Source: Lucinisca nassula (lineage: Eukaryota > Mollusca > Bivalvia > Lucinida > Lucinidae). Taken from it: a stretch of DNA of 64,000 nucleotides. The position numbers and the translations under genes are program-made. The stretch spans positions 133,060,029 to 133,124,028 of the forward strand of contig OY757015.1 of the NCBI GenBank assembly GCA_963580285.1. Reading direction: 5' to 3'. This document shows, in pieces, positions 21,883 through 33,235 of this stretch; position 1 is the first letter of the stretch; every line of letters starts with the position of its first letter. The notes beneath the pieces are model-generated. The model worked only from the letters and a program-made list of their open reading frames with translations. It was not told the DNA's origin and ran no database searches.

Positions 21883-22157
21883 CATCACGAAAACACGCCT
21901 ATATTACTTTGACCCCTTGAACCCCACTTTTATATAGTAAAATTGGGGTTTCAGGGGTATACCTTATTTTTCTTATTTCTGCTCTAAAATATAGATTGTG
22001 GGTACTCGTTAGAACCGCCTCATCGAGGCGGTTCTAACGAGTACCCACAATCAATATTTTAGAGCAGAAATAAGAAAATATCAATTTTTCATCATAAAAT
22101 CTTCATTTTTTCGGCGATAAAGGTGCAATGTATTTGTGTAGGCGTATTTTCGTAATG
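21883..22157. mobile_element. MITE-B copy
   Basis: The ends catcacgaaaacacgcct and, complemented from the right, cattacgaaaatacgcct form the terminal inverted repeat. Inside is a second inverted pair (cttatttctgctctaaaa and gagcagaaataag), then the core stem tactcgttagaaccgcctc with its exact complement. The short pair ccccacttttatatag and aaaattggggtttcag makes another small stem. No ORF. 275 bp. Confidence 0.85.
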
Positions 22158-22192
22158 GGTATTTCTCGAACTGTATCTCTTTCCAGATACAG

Positions 22193-22560
22193 TAAAATAG
22201 AAGTGAAGGCAATGATCAGGAATCGATACAATTAACCCACAGCTGCCATCAGAGACACCAAAGGGAAAGAAGCACAGACATGAAACAACTAGTCTCCAAT
22301 GGAGACATCAACAGCGGAAAGTCAAAAGGACAGGCACTTTCCCACAAAGTGGCCAATTGGCTATCCAAAACAAAATAATATAAGCGAACATACACCCAAA
22401 GATAAACCATAACAAAAATAAACCGCGACAGAAGAACCGCATTGGAACGGTGAGTGGAACGAATTCCACTGGGGGGCTTAAATCGATTTTACGTGGCCAC
22501 AATCCTCGCCCTTATTTCCGTCGCGATTTAGACAAATAATTTGTTCAGTCCGCATGAAGG
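22193..22560 (-). mobile_element. Penelope-like element, 3' non-coding piece
   Basis: Minus-strand relative of 57800-58200: it shares cattggtgtctctgatgg-like words, ccactttgtggg, and gccttcatgcggact near its upstream end. It is oriented against the host gene and is not coding. Confidence 0.65.
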
Positions 22561-22663
22561 CCTCCTAACTCATCAGTGCAACATCTCCGTGAACAAAAAA
22601 ATCAAACAACCACATAGATTAAACAACACAAACCACACAAATGCTGGAGCCAACGAAGACCAA

Positions 22664-22827
22664 CAGTTTAAACCTGTCTAAGTGGCCACCTCTATTAAGC
22701 AAGCAACCTGTCTTCAGCAAGTATGCATACAGTTCCCAAAAAGGCAAATGTGTTAAGCAAGCACCTGTCTTAAGCAAGCACATTTTTATAAACCCTTAGG
22801 TGCTTGCTTAATAGAGATTGGACTGTA
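22664..22827. mobile_element. MITE-H copy, diverged
   Basis: It shares ctaagtggccacctctatta, ttaagcaagcacctg and gattggactgta with the cleaner copy at 27589. The repeated word taagcaagca occurs several times in both. The left terminal repeat is eroded. Confidence 0.7.
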
Positions 22828-23015
22828 GAAGATATTTGAGTTTTGGAAACAGAAAATAGTCGCAAAGGGCCAGGTCTAGCATACATGGAGGATTTGATAG
22901 GATTGACTCTAAAAACCCAGTCATAATGTGTGCTATACGAGCAGATAAATTATAATGCAGTAGTCAGAGTTGATAAAGGGGATTGGGAACACCTGGCAGA
23001 TTTTTCCACCATTTT

Positions 23016-23210
23016 CCAAAGGGAGACAACTTTCGGGACTTCCTGTTCGCTTTTCTAGAAATGCTGTCCCACAGAAAAAGGGGTCTACACTTGAAGGAAA
23101 GAATTTGCTCCTGATGAGCAAATTCCTTTCTTTTAGAGTTGACCCCTATTGACATGGGAGACAAAAATACTTTTACAAGAGTTACCTCCCCAGAAGGTGT
23201 ATCAAACTTT
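23016..23210. mobile_element. Small palindromic element
   Basis: A hairpin at about 23077-23147 pairs aggggtctac and aaggaaagaatttgctc with gagcaaattcctttctt and gacccct. Grouped words agggagacaacttt and gggagacaaaaat flank it. No family name can be assigned. Confidence 0.55.
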
Positions 23211-23213
23211 AAT

Positions 23214-23640
23214 TTTAAGGTAACCGGCAGACGGCAAAGCAGACGACAATTGTCGTGATTAGCATTTTATGGGTTAATAAACGCAAGGTGGATACATATA
23301 TCCCATTTGTTGACAGATAAACAAAAGAGGACATGTATAGCCAATGAAAACAAAACTATTGTAAATGTATCCACAATGTAGAAAAAAAGGCTTTCGACAA
23401 TTTAGTCACTGGTGATGTGACCTTGATTTACTATTTTGAACCCAGCGGAAGTGTTCCAACTGCATTTTGGCCACCAAAAATGCGAGACGTCCCATTATTG
23501 CAGAAAGAAGACAGACGGTAAAAAGGGTTTTGTGATTGATGGACCCACACTGTTTGCCTGTTTAAAAATTTGCAAGAAGATTCAGCAGACGACATTTTCA
23601 GATGTAGTTTTTCTCAGCGTTTTAAGTGTTAAATGTTTCT
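23214..23640. mobile_element. MITE-C halves, separated
   Basis: 23214-23276 is the reverse of the MITE-C left end (ending cattttatgggttaa). 23520-23637 is a MITE-C right half in forward orientation (acccacactgtttgcc, cagcagacgac, ttttaagtgttaa). About 240 bp of other sequence lies between. Either two truncated copies or one rearranged copy. Confidence 0.6.
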
Positions 23641-23667
23641 CAGAACGGTCCCCACTTACCAGGGCTT

Positions 23668-23872
23668 GGAAACCGAAGGGCTGCATGATGTTTCCACGCA
23701 GAGTTGAAACCGACCGCACACGAGTACTGGTAAACCGCTTAGAGGATCTAGGCCTGCCCAGGCAAAGCGGTACGAGTCGGACCGTCCATGCTTGTAAACC
23801 CTATTGGTTTTATTGGGCGGCAGGGCTTTAGATGTCATTTAATCCCAACCTCAAATTAAACAAACAAACAAA
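23668..23872 (+). mobile_element. SINE-3 copy
   Basis: Begins within the head (gggctgcatgatgtttccac) and runs through gtactggtaaaccgcttaga, ccctattggttt and gatgtcattt to a caaacaaacaaac tail. Compared with the full copy at 48824 it lacks the first ~25 bp and an internal piece before the tail. Confidence 0.8.
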
Positions 23873-23992
23873 CTGCGTGCGAATGATGTTTGTCACACGA
23901 CAGTTGGTCTGTACGTTCCTCATCCGCGTGACATAGTGCAATCTTTTGTATCTTCAGAATGGTTATTATTCTGATGAAAATTAATTATATTT

Positions 23993-24276
23993 TATGCCCC
24001 CCCCCCCACTCCACGAGAATCTTTGATTCGGGGGTCATTTGTCCTGTCTGTCTGTTTGTTTGTCTGTCTGTCCGTCACAAAAACTTTAACCTTGATCATA
24101 TCTTTAAAAGTATTTGACCTAGCCCCATGAAACTTCACACATTATTTACCATCACAAGGACTATATTCTGACCAAGGGCCATAACTCTGTTGTCTTTTTT
24201 GGCTGAATCATCTCCCCTTGAAATTTTGCAAAAACTCAGAAATTTGCTCCCACGGGGTGGGGGGGGGGGGCATTGA
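23993..24276. mobile_element. Poly(C)/poly(G)-bordered mollusc repeat
   Basis: It starts atgccccccccccccactcc and ends cggggtgggggggggggcat, so the borders are inverted repeats. A gtctgtctgtttg tract follows the left border. The middle contains ccatgaaacttcacac and gggccataactctg, words typical of the same broad class as the tandem elements at 8180 and 47575, here as a single unit. Confidence 0.65.
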
Positions 24277-24426
24277 TTACCTACGAGTATAGTGACAGCT
24301 CTTGTACTTATATGTATGTGTACTCCGGCTACCCGTTAGAACCGTGTCTAAAAAGTACCTACATTTTATGTTGTTATTGTTTTCTTTTTGCGCCAAAACG
24401 TAAACGCCTGTAAAATATAAAGCGTT

Positions 24427-24655
24427 GTTCACGCAAGTACTGGTAAACCGCTTAGATGATCTAAGCTTGCCCAGGCAAAGCGGTGTGAGTCGGCCTGTCC
24501 ATGCTTATAAACCCTGCTGGTTTCATTGGGCGACAGGGATTGAGATGTCATTTCATCTCAATGTCGGGTAAAAGTCCCACAAAATTGGAAGCAACGTCTC
24601 CAAAATGACCTTTACAGTGTTGACGGGGACGTTAAACCTCAAATCAAACAAAAAC
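24427..24655 (+). mobile_element. SINE-3 copy, 5' truncated
   Basis: Starts at cgcaagtactggtaaaccgc and continues to gtgttgacggggacgttaaa and caaatcaaacaaa. The SINE-3 consensus order is otherwise intact. Confidence 0.85.
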
Positions 24656-24698
24656 GGGGTTGTTCGTTACACAGCCTTGTTGATATAATATGTTCACT

Positions 24699-24965
24699 CA
24701 TTACGGTAACGCATCCGTGGGCTAAAATGGCGTCTATTGTATCGCTTTAATGAAAATCTGTGACAGTTTTACTTATTTCCACTCAAAACATAGATTGTGG
24801 GTGCTGGTCAGAACGGCCTCAATGAGGCGGTTCTAACAATAACCCACAACCTACATCTTGGCACAGAAATAAGAAAAATAATGTATATCCTTGTAAACCC
24901 CAGTTATCTCTATATAAATTTGGGTCTAAAGGGTGTTCGTTTCACGGACTTGTTAAAACATGATG
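24699..24965. mobile_element. MITE-B2 copy just upstream of exon 3
   Basis: The ends cattacggtaacgcatcc and ...cacggacttgttaaaacatgatg form the B2 version of the terminal repeat (catYacg). The core hairpin has a damaged left arm (ggtgctggtcagaacggcctc) against a better right arm. It ends 71 bp before the exon-3 start, so the exon sits against mobile sequence on both sides. Confidence 0.75.
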
Positions 24966-25036
24966 AGCGCCTGTCATGTTCAGTGTTTTGTATGGTTCTT
25001 AGAAACGGTTGCAGTCATCATTTTTCTGTGTTTCAG

Positions 25037-25159
25037 TTAACTAATGCTATTATCCGTTGTGGTGCCAAACAGTTGAGTCTTCCAGAAGATATAACTTCCA
25101 GTATTAAAGAAGTTTTCCGTGAGAATGCTGACAGTTTTCAAGCTGAAACAGTAGCTAAT
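25037..25159 (+). CDS. Mieap-like gene, third exon in window
   Basis: The acceptor ttttctgtgtttcag ends at 25036 and the donor aat|gtaagt lies at 25159/25160. Exactly 41 codons, phase 0 at both ends, so it joins exon 2 and exon 4 without a frame change. The protein reads LTNAIIRCGAKQLSLPEDI, followed by SIKEVFRENADSFQAETVAN, an amphipathic helical stretch that fits the middle of the Mieap C-terminal domain. Being a multiple of three, this exon could be skipped without loss of frame. Identification of this exon alone would be weak; it rests on splice sites and on the exons either side. Confidence 0.75.
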
Positions 25160-25194
25160 GTAAGTTTACTTAACTCATTTTGTATCAGAAATCC

Positions 25195-25285
25195 CCAAAT
25201 GGGTAATTGGCAAACAGTGCAGGTCCAGACCAAACTAGGCGCAAAACGCGGCGTCTGATCAAGGCCTGCACTGTTTGCAAAATGT
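25195..25285. repeat. MITE-C/D-type core hairpin, solo
   Basis: Ggcaaacagtgcaggtccag at the left faces ctgcactgtttgcaaa at the right, with a GC-rich centre (aaaacgcggcg). It carries the aaacagtg/cactgttt signature of the TTAA MITEs but no clear outer ends. It begins only about 35 bp after the exon-3 donor. Confidence 0.6.
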
Positions 25286-25431
25286 TAAGCCATTTTCCGA
25301 ATAAATGTTGAAGAAAATCATTCTGGCACCCCTAAATGTTGAAATGTACTTCAGCTATATATAAGGAGGAAGATTCCATTTGCTATAAAGGGGTTTAGAC
25401 CGTCGTTTTGAGGACAGTTTGTTTCTTTGTG

Positions 25432-25911
25432 TTGCGGTTTAACGTCCCCGTCAACACTATTTAAGTTATTTTGGGTCGTTTTTCCCCATTCTGTGGGGCG
25501 CAAGCCCTATCGCCCAAAGAAAACGCTAGGGATTTAGGAACGGTCAGACTCGCGCCACTTTTCCTGGGCAATCATAACTTTCTAAGGGGTTTGCTAGGTC
25601 TCAAGTTCTGTCGGTTCCGCTCTGCCTGGAAGCACCATACAGACCAATCTATCATAGTTTGTATAGTAAAATTGGTGTTCACAGGGGTAAACCTTATTTT
25701 TCTTATTTCTGCTCTAAAATAAGAGTTCTACTCTAAACTATAGATTGTGGGTACTCGTGAGAACCGCCTCATTGAGGCGGTTGTAACCATGTACCCTAAA
25801 TCTATATATTATAGAGCAGAAATAAGAAAAAAAATCACAATTTTTTATCTGAAATTTTTCGTTTTTCCGGTAAAATTTACAATATATTTGATTCGGGGTG
25901 TTTCCGTAATG
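25432..25911. mobile_element. Reversed SINE-3 joined to a MITE-B copy
   Basis: 25432-25650 is SINE-3 on the minus strand (gtttaacgtccccgtcaaca, then cgccacttttcctgggca, ctgcctggaagcacca). 25660-25911 is a MITE-B copy with tttttcttatttctgctcta, core stem tagattgtgggtactcgtga, cctcattgaggcgg, and the end ggtgtttccgtaatg. The MITE lacks part of its left end where it meets the SINE head. Confidence 0.75.
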
Positions 25912-26257
25912 CGTTTCAAGCGAAAAGGTATCTTCATAAATGCACGCAGAGCAAACACTCAAAACAGACAGTTTAGCCACTTTGTCACAAAAAGGTCCCT
26001 ACGTCTGCATAATGACGCTTTGTCTGACAGTATGTATCCATACAACGCCCAGCGGTGAATCTGATCAGAATACGCGGATGCGCAGGCTGGTCCGATTCTT
26101 TGCTTGCTTGGAGTGAGCCATTGTATGACCAGGCCCCGAGATTATAAAAAAAAATTCATGCTCAACCAAGTTGAGCAAAATTTGGTTTGCTCGTAAATCT
26201 AAAAATGCCGACAAGAGTTGGCATTTTCGAATTTATGAGCAGAACAAATAATATTCT

Positions 26258-26690
26258 TGCACACCAGATAAGGAAATCCATAGTTTTAGCTTGGGATAGA
26301 AATTCTGTTCTAACGCTGGTGTTCCCAAAATCGAATATTCTCGCGTGTAAATTTATACACTGGTTGAATACGACCTCATATCGTTAAGATTGTCGTCACA
26401 ACACGTTTCGTGACGTCACTAAACATTCCTGTAGTTTCATCACAATATGGCGGACGTCGGCAACCAAAGTTACTGCAGTATTAAAATCCACGCGTAGAAA
26501 GGGAAGATGTGAGTGCAAGAAAAAGGATCCTACATGGGTGTAAAGGGTGGATAGAAAAATGCGTATCTCGGGATCACTGTCCGGCATCACTCGGCAAGCC
26601 TCGCGATGCCAGACAGTGACCCTCGGGACGGATTTTTCCATCCTCCCCTCATACCCATGTAGGATTCTCGTAATATTCTCCACAGACATC
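26258..26690. mobile_element. Palindromic element I, copy 1
   Basis: Its 3' half folds: cctacatgggtgtaaagggt, cgggatcactgtccggcatc against gatgccagacagtgaccctc, and catacccatgtagg (about 26529-26664). The 5' half shares aaatccatagttttag, gatagaaattctgt, cgtgacgtcactaaa and atcacaatatgg with the copy at 29015-29375. A minus-strand frame of 97 codons runs through the hairpin and is not a gene. Confidence 0.65.
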
Positions 26691-26726
26691 AGCAGGACAT
26701 TATCCTTACACTGCTCAAAATCACAG

Positions 26727-26790
26727 AATGTGAATACTGTTTAGAACCGCCTCGGCGAGGCTGTTGTAACGAGCACTCTCAATCAATGTT
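26727..26790. repeat. MITE-B core hairpin remnant
   Basis: gaatactgtttagaaccgcc, tcggcgagg, then ctgttgtaacgagcactctc: a diverged MITE-B core without recognisable ends. Confidence 0.5.
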
Positions 26791-27181
26791 TGCAGCTACA
26801 GTTACTGTGTGAAACCTTCAACAGCTAATGCATCTGAATTGGTATGAATGATCCGATTTGAAATTTGAATGATCATCTTTGAATTTATAAGGATTCGAGC
26901 CCCAACAACTAGAAACTGCAAAAACAAAAGCAACTGCAAACAATCCACAGCCATTCTTTCCAATTTGATGTGTCTGTCAGCATCAATTTCAACGTGAATT
27001 GGCTGGTGGCAGCCACTCCGATTTTAAAATTAATATGCGTTAACAATTTCAGACAAAGGGACCAGGTACAACTTGGCGTGTCTGACATTAACCTACGCAT
27101 CCATTCAGCCACATCAACATCTTAGGCCCTGTGGATGAGCAAGGATCGATATAGAGCATATGATTCGCCCCAGCCGATCAG

Positions 27182-27440
27182 AACTTGATGAAATAGATTG
27201 GGCTGCATGGTGCTTCCACTCAGAGCTGAAACTGACCACACATGAGTACTGCTAAACCGCTTAGAAGGACTAAGTCTACCCAGGCAAAATGGTGTGGGTC
27301 AGACCCTCCGGTGCATATAAACCTTCTGGTTTCTTTGGGCGGCAGGGCTTGAGATGTCACATCATCTGAATATCAGGTAAAAGTCCCAGAAAATTAGAAG
27401 CAGCGTCTCCAAAATGTCCTAAAGGGAACATAAAACCTCT
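27182..27440 (+). mobile_element. SINE-3 copy, diverged
   Basis: Head words gatgaaatagattgggctgc and tggtgcttccactcag, middle ctgctaaaccgcttag, end ccaaaatgtcctaaaggga. The tail is replaced by an A-rich tract to about 27480. Confidence 0.8.
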
Positions 27441-27588
27441 AATAACAATGATAATAAAAAAAAAAACAAGAAAAAAAAAGATCAAGCGATATGTATAGAC
27501 GCTGATCAGACTGCGCACATGTGCGTACTGATCTGAGTTCATGCTGGTCGTACATGCCAGTTTGAACCTTTTCCTGCTCACATGCATA

Positions 27589-27766
27589 CAGTCAAACCTG
27601 CCTTAGTGGCCACCTTTATTAATCAAGCAACCTGTTTTAAGCAAGCAAGCATTTTGTTCCCCCCAAAGGCAAATGCCTTCAATTTCAACTGTATTAAGCA
27701 AGCACCTGCCTTAAGCAAGCAAATTTTGGTTATCCCATAGGTGCTAGCTTAATACAGGTTGGACTG
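27589..27766. mobile_element. MITE-H, TA target
   Basis: TA at 27587-27588 and 27767-27768 flanks a 178 bp element. Its ends are cagtcaaacctgccttagtg and, complemented, cagtccaacctgtattaagc. Internal repeats of taagcaagca recur four or five times. The TA duplication and cagtc ends place it with Tc1/mariner-type MITEs. Confidence 0.8.
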
Positions 27767-27878
27767 TATATAATTTCATTTTGTCAGTCTGTGTGTTCTT
27801 AATCATATCTGAACTCATTTGAACCAAATAAGGTTTTACATCAAAGACTGAGGCAGTTTTATTATTTACTTTTTTTAA

Positions 27879-28286
27879 CTTGAATTACCTTCCAACACCC
27901 ATATCTGACCAGCAACCAATCAAATCACTTGATATTATAATGTTATTAATCAAGTAAATTCATATTGGCCCAGTTACAGGTTCGAGGTTTGCTGTATTGG
28001 CCCGAGGCCGAAGGCCGAGGCCAATACAGCTGACCGAGGACCTGTAACTTGGCCAATACGAAAATACTTGATTAATGACAATTTTATTAATTGATACAAT
28101 GAAAAAACATGATTACTGATTTTTGACCTGGTGTTATCAGTCAATACAGGATAGTCAATTAATAAAGCACATTATATATTCATTAAAATTTGTAAACTGT
28201 GTGACAGTGTAGATCCTGATCAGATGACTCAGAAGCCATCTGATCTACACTGTTAGTAGGGGTTGTCGTGTCCAGCTGGATAAGGG
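27879..28286. mobile_element. MITE-D copy with nested palindrome
   Basis: The right end ccagctggataaggg is followed by TTAA (28287-28290). The left side has TTAA at 27875-27878 but an eroded end. It includes tgatcagatgactcagaagc near the right, as in the copy at 5511. The left part carries a separate palindrome near 27965-28063: gttacaggttcgaggtttgc, gaggccgaaggccgaggcc, gaccgaggacctgtaac. Confidence 0.65.
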
Positions 28287-28376
28287 TTAATTATACTTTG
28301 TAAAATATACAGAGCAAGGTCTGGTCAGTTGCCGAAGGTCTGGTCAGTTGCCGCGCTCTTTTGGACAATTACACCG

Positions 28377-28446
28377 AAGCAAACAGCGCAGACCAGATCT
28401 GACTGCTCCTGAAGGAGCAGTCTGATCAGGGTCCACACTGTTTGCC
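28377..28446. repeat. MITE-C-type core hairpin
   Basis: gcaaacagcgcagaccagat, then gactgctcctgaaggagcag, then ctgatcagggtccacactgt: a strong stem-loop nearly identical in design to the centre of MITE-C at 12328. Outer ends are missing. Confidence 0.7.
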
Positions 28447-28543
28447 ATTCCGCCTGTACCTTTAGGACTCCTTGCTGGACCGTCAAACAAATTTGTCAAA
28501 AAAAAAAAAAAAAAAAAAAAATAGGAGAAATAAAGTTAGTCCT

Positions 28544-28790
28544 CATCACGTGAACAAGTCCGTGAAATGAAGACTCCCCCCCCCCCACCCTGTTTTAGTT
28601 TTCTTATTTTTGCTCCAAGACATAGGTTGTGGGTACTCGTTTGTACCGCCTCAATGAGGCGGTTCTAACGAGCACCCACAACCTATGTTTGCTGTATATA
28701 TAAGCAAAATATCACGGATCTTCATCAGAAAAGTAGACATTTTGGAGATGTGAAAAATGTACTATGTCGCACGGATGTGTTATCGTAATG
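28544..28790. mobile_element. MITE-B2 copy, reversed
   Basis: It starts catcacgtgaacaagtccgt and ends atgtgttatcgtaatg. The core stem is gggtactcgtttgtaccgcc, tcaatga, ggcggttctaacgagcaccc. A poly(C) run follows the left end. 247 bp, preceded by a poly(A) run at about 28499-28521. Confidence 0.8.
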
Positions 28791-29014
28791 TTAAGGTGTC
28801 CGAATTTTTCGGTTTTCGAATTTTTAAGGTATGTCACGTTGTCACACGTAGTATTCATTGCAATCTTCATCATTACTGAGTTCCTCCAAACAAGGTCTTT
28901 AACAGGAAAAATTTTGTGGTCTTCCAAACGTTCTGAATATGGTCCCCAAGTCCCTAGAACACATTGAGAAATATGGGTGAGTGGTCATCCTTGAATTTTA
29001 TATATTGCACAACA

Positions 29015-29375
29015 GATAGAGAAATCCGCAGTTTTAGTCTATGATAGAAATTCTGTCCTTACCCTGGTGTTTTTACTCAGAGACAGGGTAAAAATCGGAT
29101 ATTAAATCTCACGTGTTTGATACTGATATACGCCGTCGTTAAGATTGGCGTCACAGCACGTTACGTGACGTCACTAAAAGCACATCATTGTCATCATAAT
29201 ATGGAGTACGACGGCATCCGAAGTGACTGCATTATTAAAAATCCAGAAATGAAAGGTATGCAAGAAAAAGAACCTAACATGGGTGTGAGGGATGAATAGA
29301 AAATCGGCCCAGCGGGATCACAGTCCGGCATCACTCACTTTTTCTACCCACCCCTCACACCCTAGTATTGTGATA
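29015..29375. mobile_element. Palindromic element I, copy 2
   Basis: Related to 26258-26690 through gagaaatccgcagttttagt, cacgttacgtgacgtcacta, aacatgggtgtgagggatga and cccctcacaccc. The hairpin loop here is shorter because one inner arm is deleted. Confidence 0.65.
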
Positions 29376-29479
29376 TCCAAGGGGTTGACACAAATGTGCT
29401 TATCAAACAGCGCGGATGCGCAGGCTGATATGCAACTTTGCTTCTCGCAAATGACAAAGCAGGGAGGAGTTGCATAAAG

Positions 29480-29860
29480 CGAGAGCTACAAAGCGTTTTG
29501 TAGCGCTTCGCTATACAACGGTACGTTTCCAAAAAGCGCTTCGTAGCGCTTCGTAACAGTGTTTGGAGGTCTCATTCTACGTTGCATAGAAACCAGGCGA
29601 AACAAAATGGCGGCGACCGATGTCGCGACGTATTGAGTGTCCGTTTTAAGGCATTTATTATTTTTTCTTCTCAATTTGAGCAGAAATGACAACAGAAAAC
29701 AAGAACATTCACTGAAGCAAGCACCGCATTTTTTTCTGAGAATTGTTCGGGTTTGAAAATCCCGTTTTTGGCAGACATTTTAGAAAGCGCCTCCATCGAG
29801 AGGAGCGTTGCATAGCACGGACAAAGCGCTACAAAGCGCTATAATTAAGCGCCCCTATGG
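29480..29860. mobile_element. Element J with inverted gcgctacaaagcgct-type ends
   Basis: The left has gcgagagctacaaagcgttt, tgtagcgcttcgctat; the right has ttgcatagcacggacaaagc, gctacaaagcgct. The motif gttgcata occurs at several places. Family unknown. Confidence 0.5.
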
Positions 29861-29861
29861 A

Positions 29862-30560
29862 ACGCCTCAACTGTCTAATGTCGAGATATGGCACCATGTT
29901 CTGTTGACAGACCATTATGTTTTGTTCATATTCTTTACATATTGTTTGTTTATAATGTGTCATGTAATCGTGTCAACTTGTCATTTTGTTAGTTTCTGTT
30001 AAAGTAATATTCTGCCAAAAATCGTCTTGTCTGGTCAGTTTGCAATGTTGTCATGTTATCCCGTTATTTTGCAGGCTTCAAATGAATACTGTTATTTCAG
30101 AAAATAAGTTGTCTGGTCAATTTGCGGTGCTGTTTTGTAAACTGGCCATCCTTCTTACTTCAATAACAATAGTATAATGTCAGAAAATGATTTTATTTGG
30201 GCACGTTTTAATATATGCAGTTAACTTGTCATCCTGTTTGCTTCAAGTGGAGTAACATTCTGTCAAACACCCGTTATTTCCTATCTATCAGTAAGTTATG
30301 CTATCTAGTTAGATCGTCATTGTGTAGGCTTCAAGTGCAGTTATATTCTGTTAGAAAATCGTTATGTCTGATCTGTTAGTTATGCTATCTTGTTAGATCG
30401 TCATTGTGCTGGCTATATTCTGTTAGAAAATCGTTATGTCTGGTCAGTTAGTTATGCTATCTAGTTAACTCGTCATTATATTGCCTTCATGTGCATTTTC
30501 ATTCTGTAAGATAATCCTTATATCTCCTCAGTTTGTTATGTTGTCATCTTAACTCACTAA
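29862..30560 (+). repeat. Outer end of the giant inverted structure (left)
   Basis: Starts tatggaacgcctcaactgtc, then gtcgagatatggcaccatgt, gttctgttgacagaccatta. From about 30290 it carries diverged copies of an 84 bp unit (gttatattctgttagaaaat, cgttatgtctgatctg, agttatgctatct). The same end sequence recurs forward at 33824 and reversed at 43243 and 43753. Confidence 0.8.
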
Positions 30561-30597
30561 GTTTTGTTTGAATATCGCTTCGACTGGCGAATTTGAC

Positions 30598-30690
30598 CAC
30601 CACTCTACTACAACTACTACTACTACTACTCCTAATAGTTATAATAATAACTACTTAAACTTCTACTGCAACTACTGTAACTACTACTAT

Positions 30691-30737
<47 letters not shown>

Positions 30738-31125
30738 GTACTACTACTTGATCTACTGCTTCTACTACGACTTCTACTACTACTACACCGGCCCGATAGC
30801 TCAGTTGGTAGAGTGTCCGCTCCGGGGAACGGGAGGTCACGGGTTCGATCCCGAGCCGCGACATACCAAGGTCGTTAAAAATGGTACTAGCTGCTCCTCG
30901 CTTAGCACTCAGATTTACGGGGTAGAGCTAGGACTGGTCGACCCAGTGTCAGGATAATGTGACTGGGTGTGGTATCATGTAATGTGTCTGGGACATGATA
31001 CTTCAGTGAGGCAGCACTATAAAAGTGAGCATTGAGCTCCCTGTCGCAACCAGACACCGTCGTGATATGACTGAAAAATTGTTGAAAGCGACGTTAAACC
31101 CGAATCCACACACACACACTACTAT

Positions 31126-31172
<47 letters not shown>

Positions 31173-31713
31173 ATAATAATAATAATAATAATAATAATGC
31201 TACTACTACTACTACAAATCCTAGTACTGCTACTACAGATGCTTTCACTACTACTCCTGCTACTTTAAAATTTGTATTGCCAATACCACCAGCAAAATCA
31301 CCACCACCACCACTACTACTACCACTACCACTGTTGCTAATACTACTGCTGCTGCTCTTTCTGTCCCCACCCATCAGGGCTTTGAGAAACAGATTGGGTT
31401 GCATGGTTGTACTACTACAATGGCTATTTCGACTATTACTACCACTGCTACTACTACCACAACTACTACTATCACTACGACATCTAGCACTTTTACCACT
31501 ACTATTGTTGCTGCAGGTAATATAAGTATTACAACCGCTATTTCTTCTAATGTAACTACTACTACTGCTGTTGCTACTACTAATTTTATCACTGCTACAA
31601 CTACTGCGTCTTCTGCTGCTGCTGCTACTTCTACTACTACTCCTATCACTACTTCTTCAAATGAATATATTATTATGTGTTCTACTATTACTACTGCTAT
31701 ACTACTACTACTT

Positions 31714-31763
<50 letters not shown>

Positions 31764-32484
31764 GCTACTTCTACTACTACTACTGCTACTACTACTACTA
31801 TCACTATTACAACAACGGCTACTAATACTTTAACAACTACTTCTATTACTTAAACTAATACTACTACTACTTCCACTACTACTACTACTACTACTACTGT
31901 TGCTGCCTGCTTCTTCCTACGCCCCCCCCCCCCCCCCCCCCCCCACCCGTAGGGGCTTTGAGAAACAGATACGGTTTCATGGTTCTACTACTACAAAGGC
32001 TACTTCTACTACTACTACTACTACTACTACGACTATTATTACTACTACGATTACTACTACTATTGTTACTACAGCGGCTGCTGCTGCTTCTACTACTGCT
32101 ACACTAACTACTACTACTGATACAACAACTACTACTCTCGCTGCTGTTGCTACTATTAATATTATTACTGCTACTGCTACTACTTATACAACTGCTGCTG
32201 CTGCTGCTACTGCTACTACTACGACTTCAGCTATTACTACTACAACTACGAATATTATCATATCTATAACGACTGCTACTACACCTGCTGCTATTGCTTT
32301 CCCCAATATTATTACTGCTACTACTACTACCTCTGCTGCTGTCACTGCTACGGCTACTACTACTAGTACTTCTTCTACTACTAATATTACTACTTCAAAG
32401 GCTACTACTACTATTACCTGTCCTACTATTATTACTGCTATGCTCCTTCTACTACAAATCCTGCTTCTACTACTCCCACTCCTG

Positions 32485-32549
<65 letters not shown>

Positions 32550-33123
32550 GCTACTAATACTAATCTTCTACTACTACTACTACTACAACTATTTAACTGC
32601 TACTACTACTACTTTAAATATTGCTGCTGCTATTACTACTGCTAGTGCTTCTACTACTACTACCACTACTACTGCTGCTGCTATTTCTGTGCCCCACCAG
32701 CCGGTGCTATAAAACCAGATATGGTCGCATGGATTTACGACTAGAAAGGCCGCTACTACTATTACTATTACTAATACTATTACTACTACTACTACTTTAC
32801 TAGTACTGCATCTACTTCAAAGACTACTTTTATTATTTTTCCTATTACTACTACTACTACTACTACTACCACCACTACACTTACTAGTACTGCTACTGCT
32901 GCTGCTTTTACTACTACTTCTGCTAGTGCTACTTTAACAATTTATATTTCCATACCACTACTACTACTACTACTACAACAACTACTAATATTACTACTAC
33001 TGCTGCTCTTTCTGCGCCCCGCCCATCGGTGTTTTGAGAAACAGATTAGGTTGCATGGTTCTACCACCACAACGGCTACTACTTCTAGTACTACTACTAC
33101 TGTTACTATTTCTACTACTCCTG

Positions 33124-33186
<63 letters not shown>

Positions 33187-33187
33187 T

Positions 33188-33220
<33 letters not shown>

Positions 33221-33235
33221 GTCGACAGTGCCAGT
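30598..33235. repeat. TAC-rich left arm of the giant inverted structure
   Basis: About 2.6 kb of imperfect (TAC)n on the + strand, interrupted by a SINE-4 near its start. SINE-3-head-like tags recur at about 31367, 31943, 32692 and 33017: c-rich run, catcagggctttgagaaaca, gattgggttgcatggttcta. The trinucleotide is heavily decorated with GCT, ATT and AAT variants between tags. All long frames here code homopolymer-like Leu, Tyr or Thr runs and are not genes. Confidence 0.9.
30787..31112 (+). mobile_element. SINE-4, tRNA-derived
   Basis: The head is cccgatagctcagttggtag (box A) with cgggttcgatcccgagccgc (box B). The body includes ttacggggtagagctaggac and atgtgtctgggacatgatac. The end is gttgaaagcgacgttaaacc followed by a short CA repeat. 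A 5'-truncated relative lies at 55502. The complete tRNA-like head makes it tempting to call a tRNA, but the acceptor stem does not close. Confidence 0.85.

Noticed and set aside
24797..25258. 153-codon ORF as a single-exon gene
   Set aside because: Only 25037-25159 is exon-like, with splice sites on both sides. The rest is MITE-B2 and a MITE-C-type hairpin.
30787..30860. tRNA gene on the + strand
   Set aside because: A clear box A and B, but the same sequence continues into a body shared with 55502-55770, so it is a SINE head.
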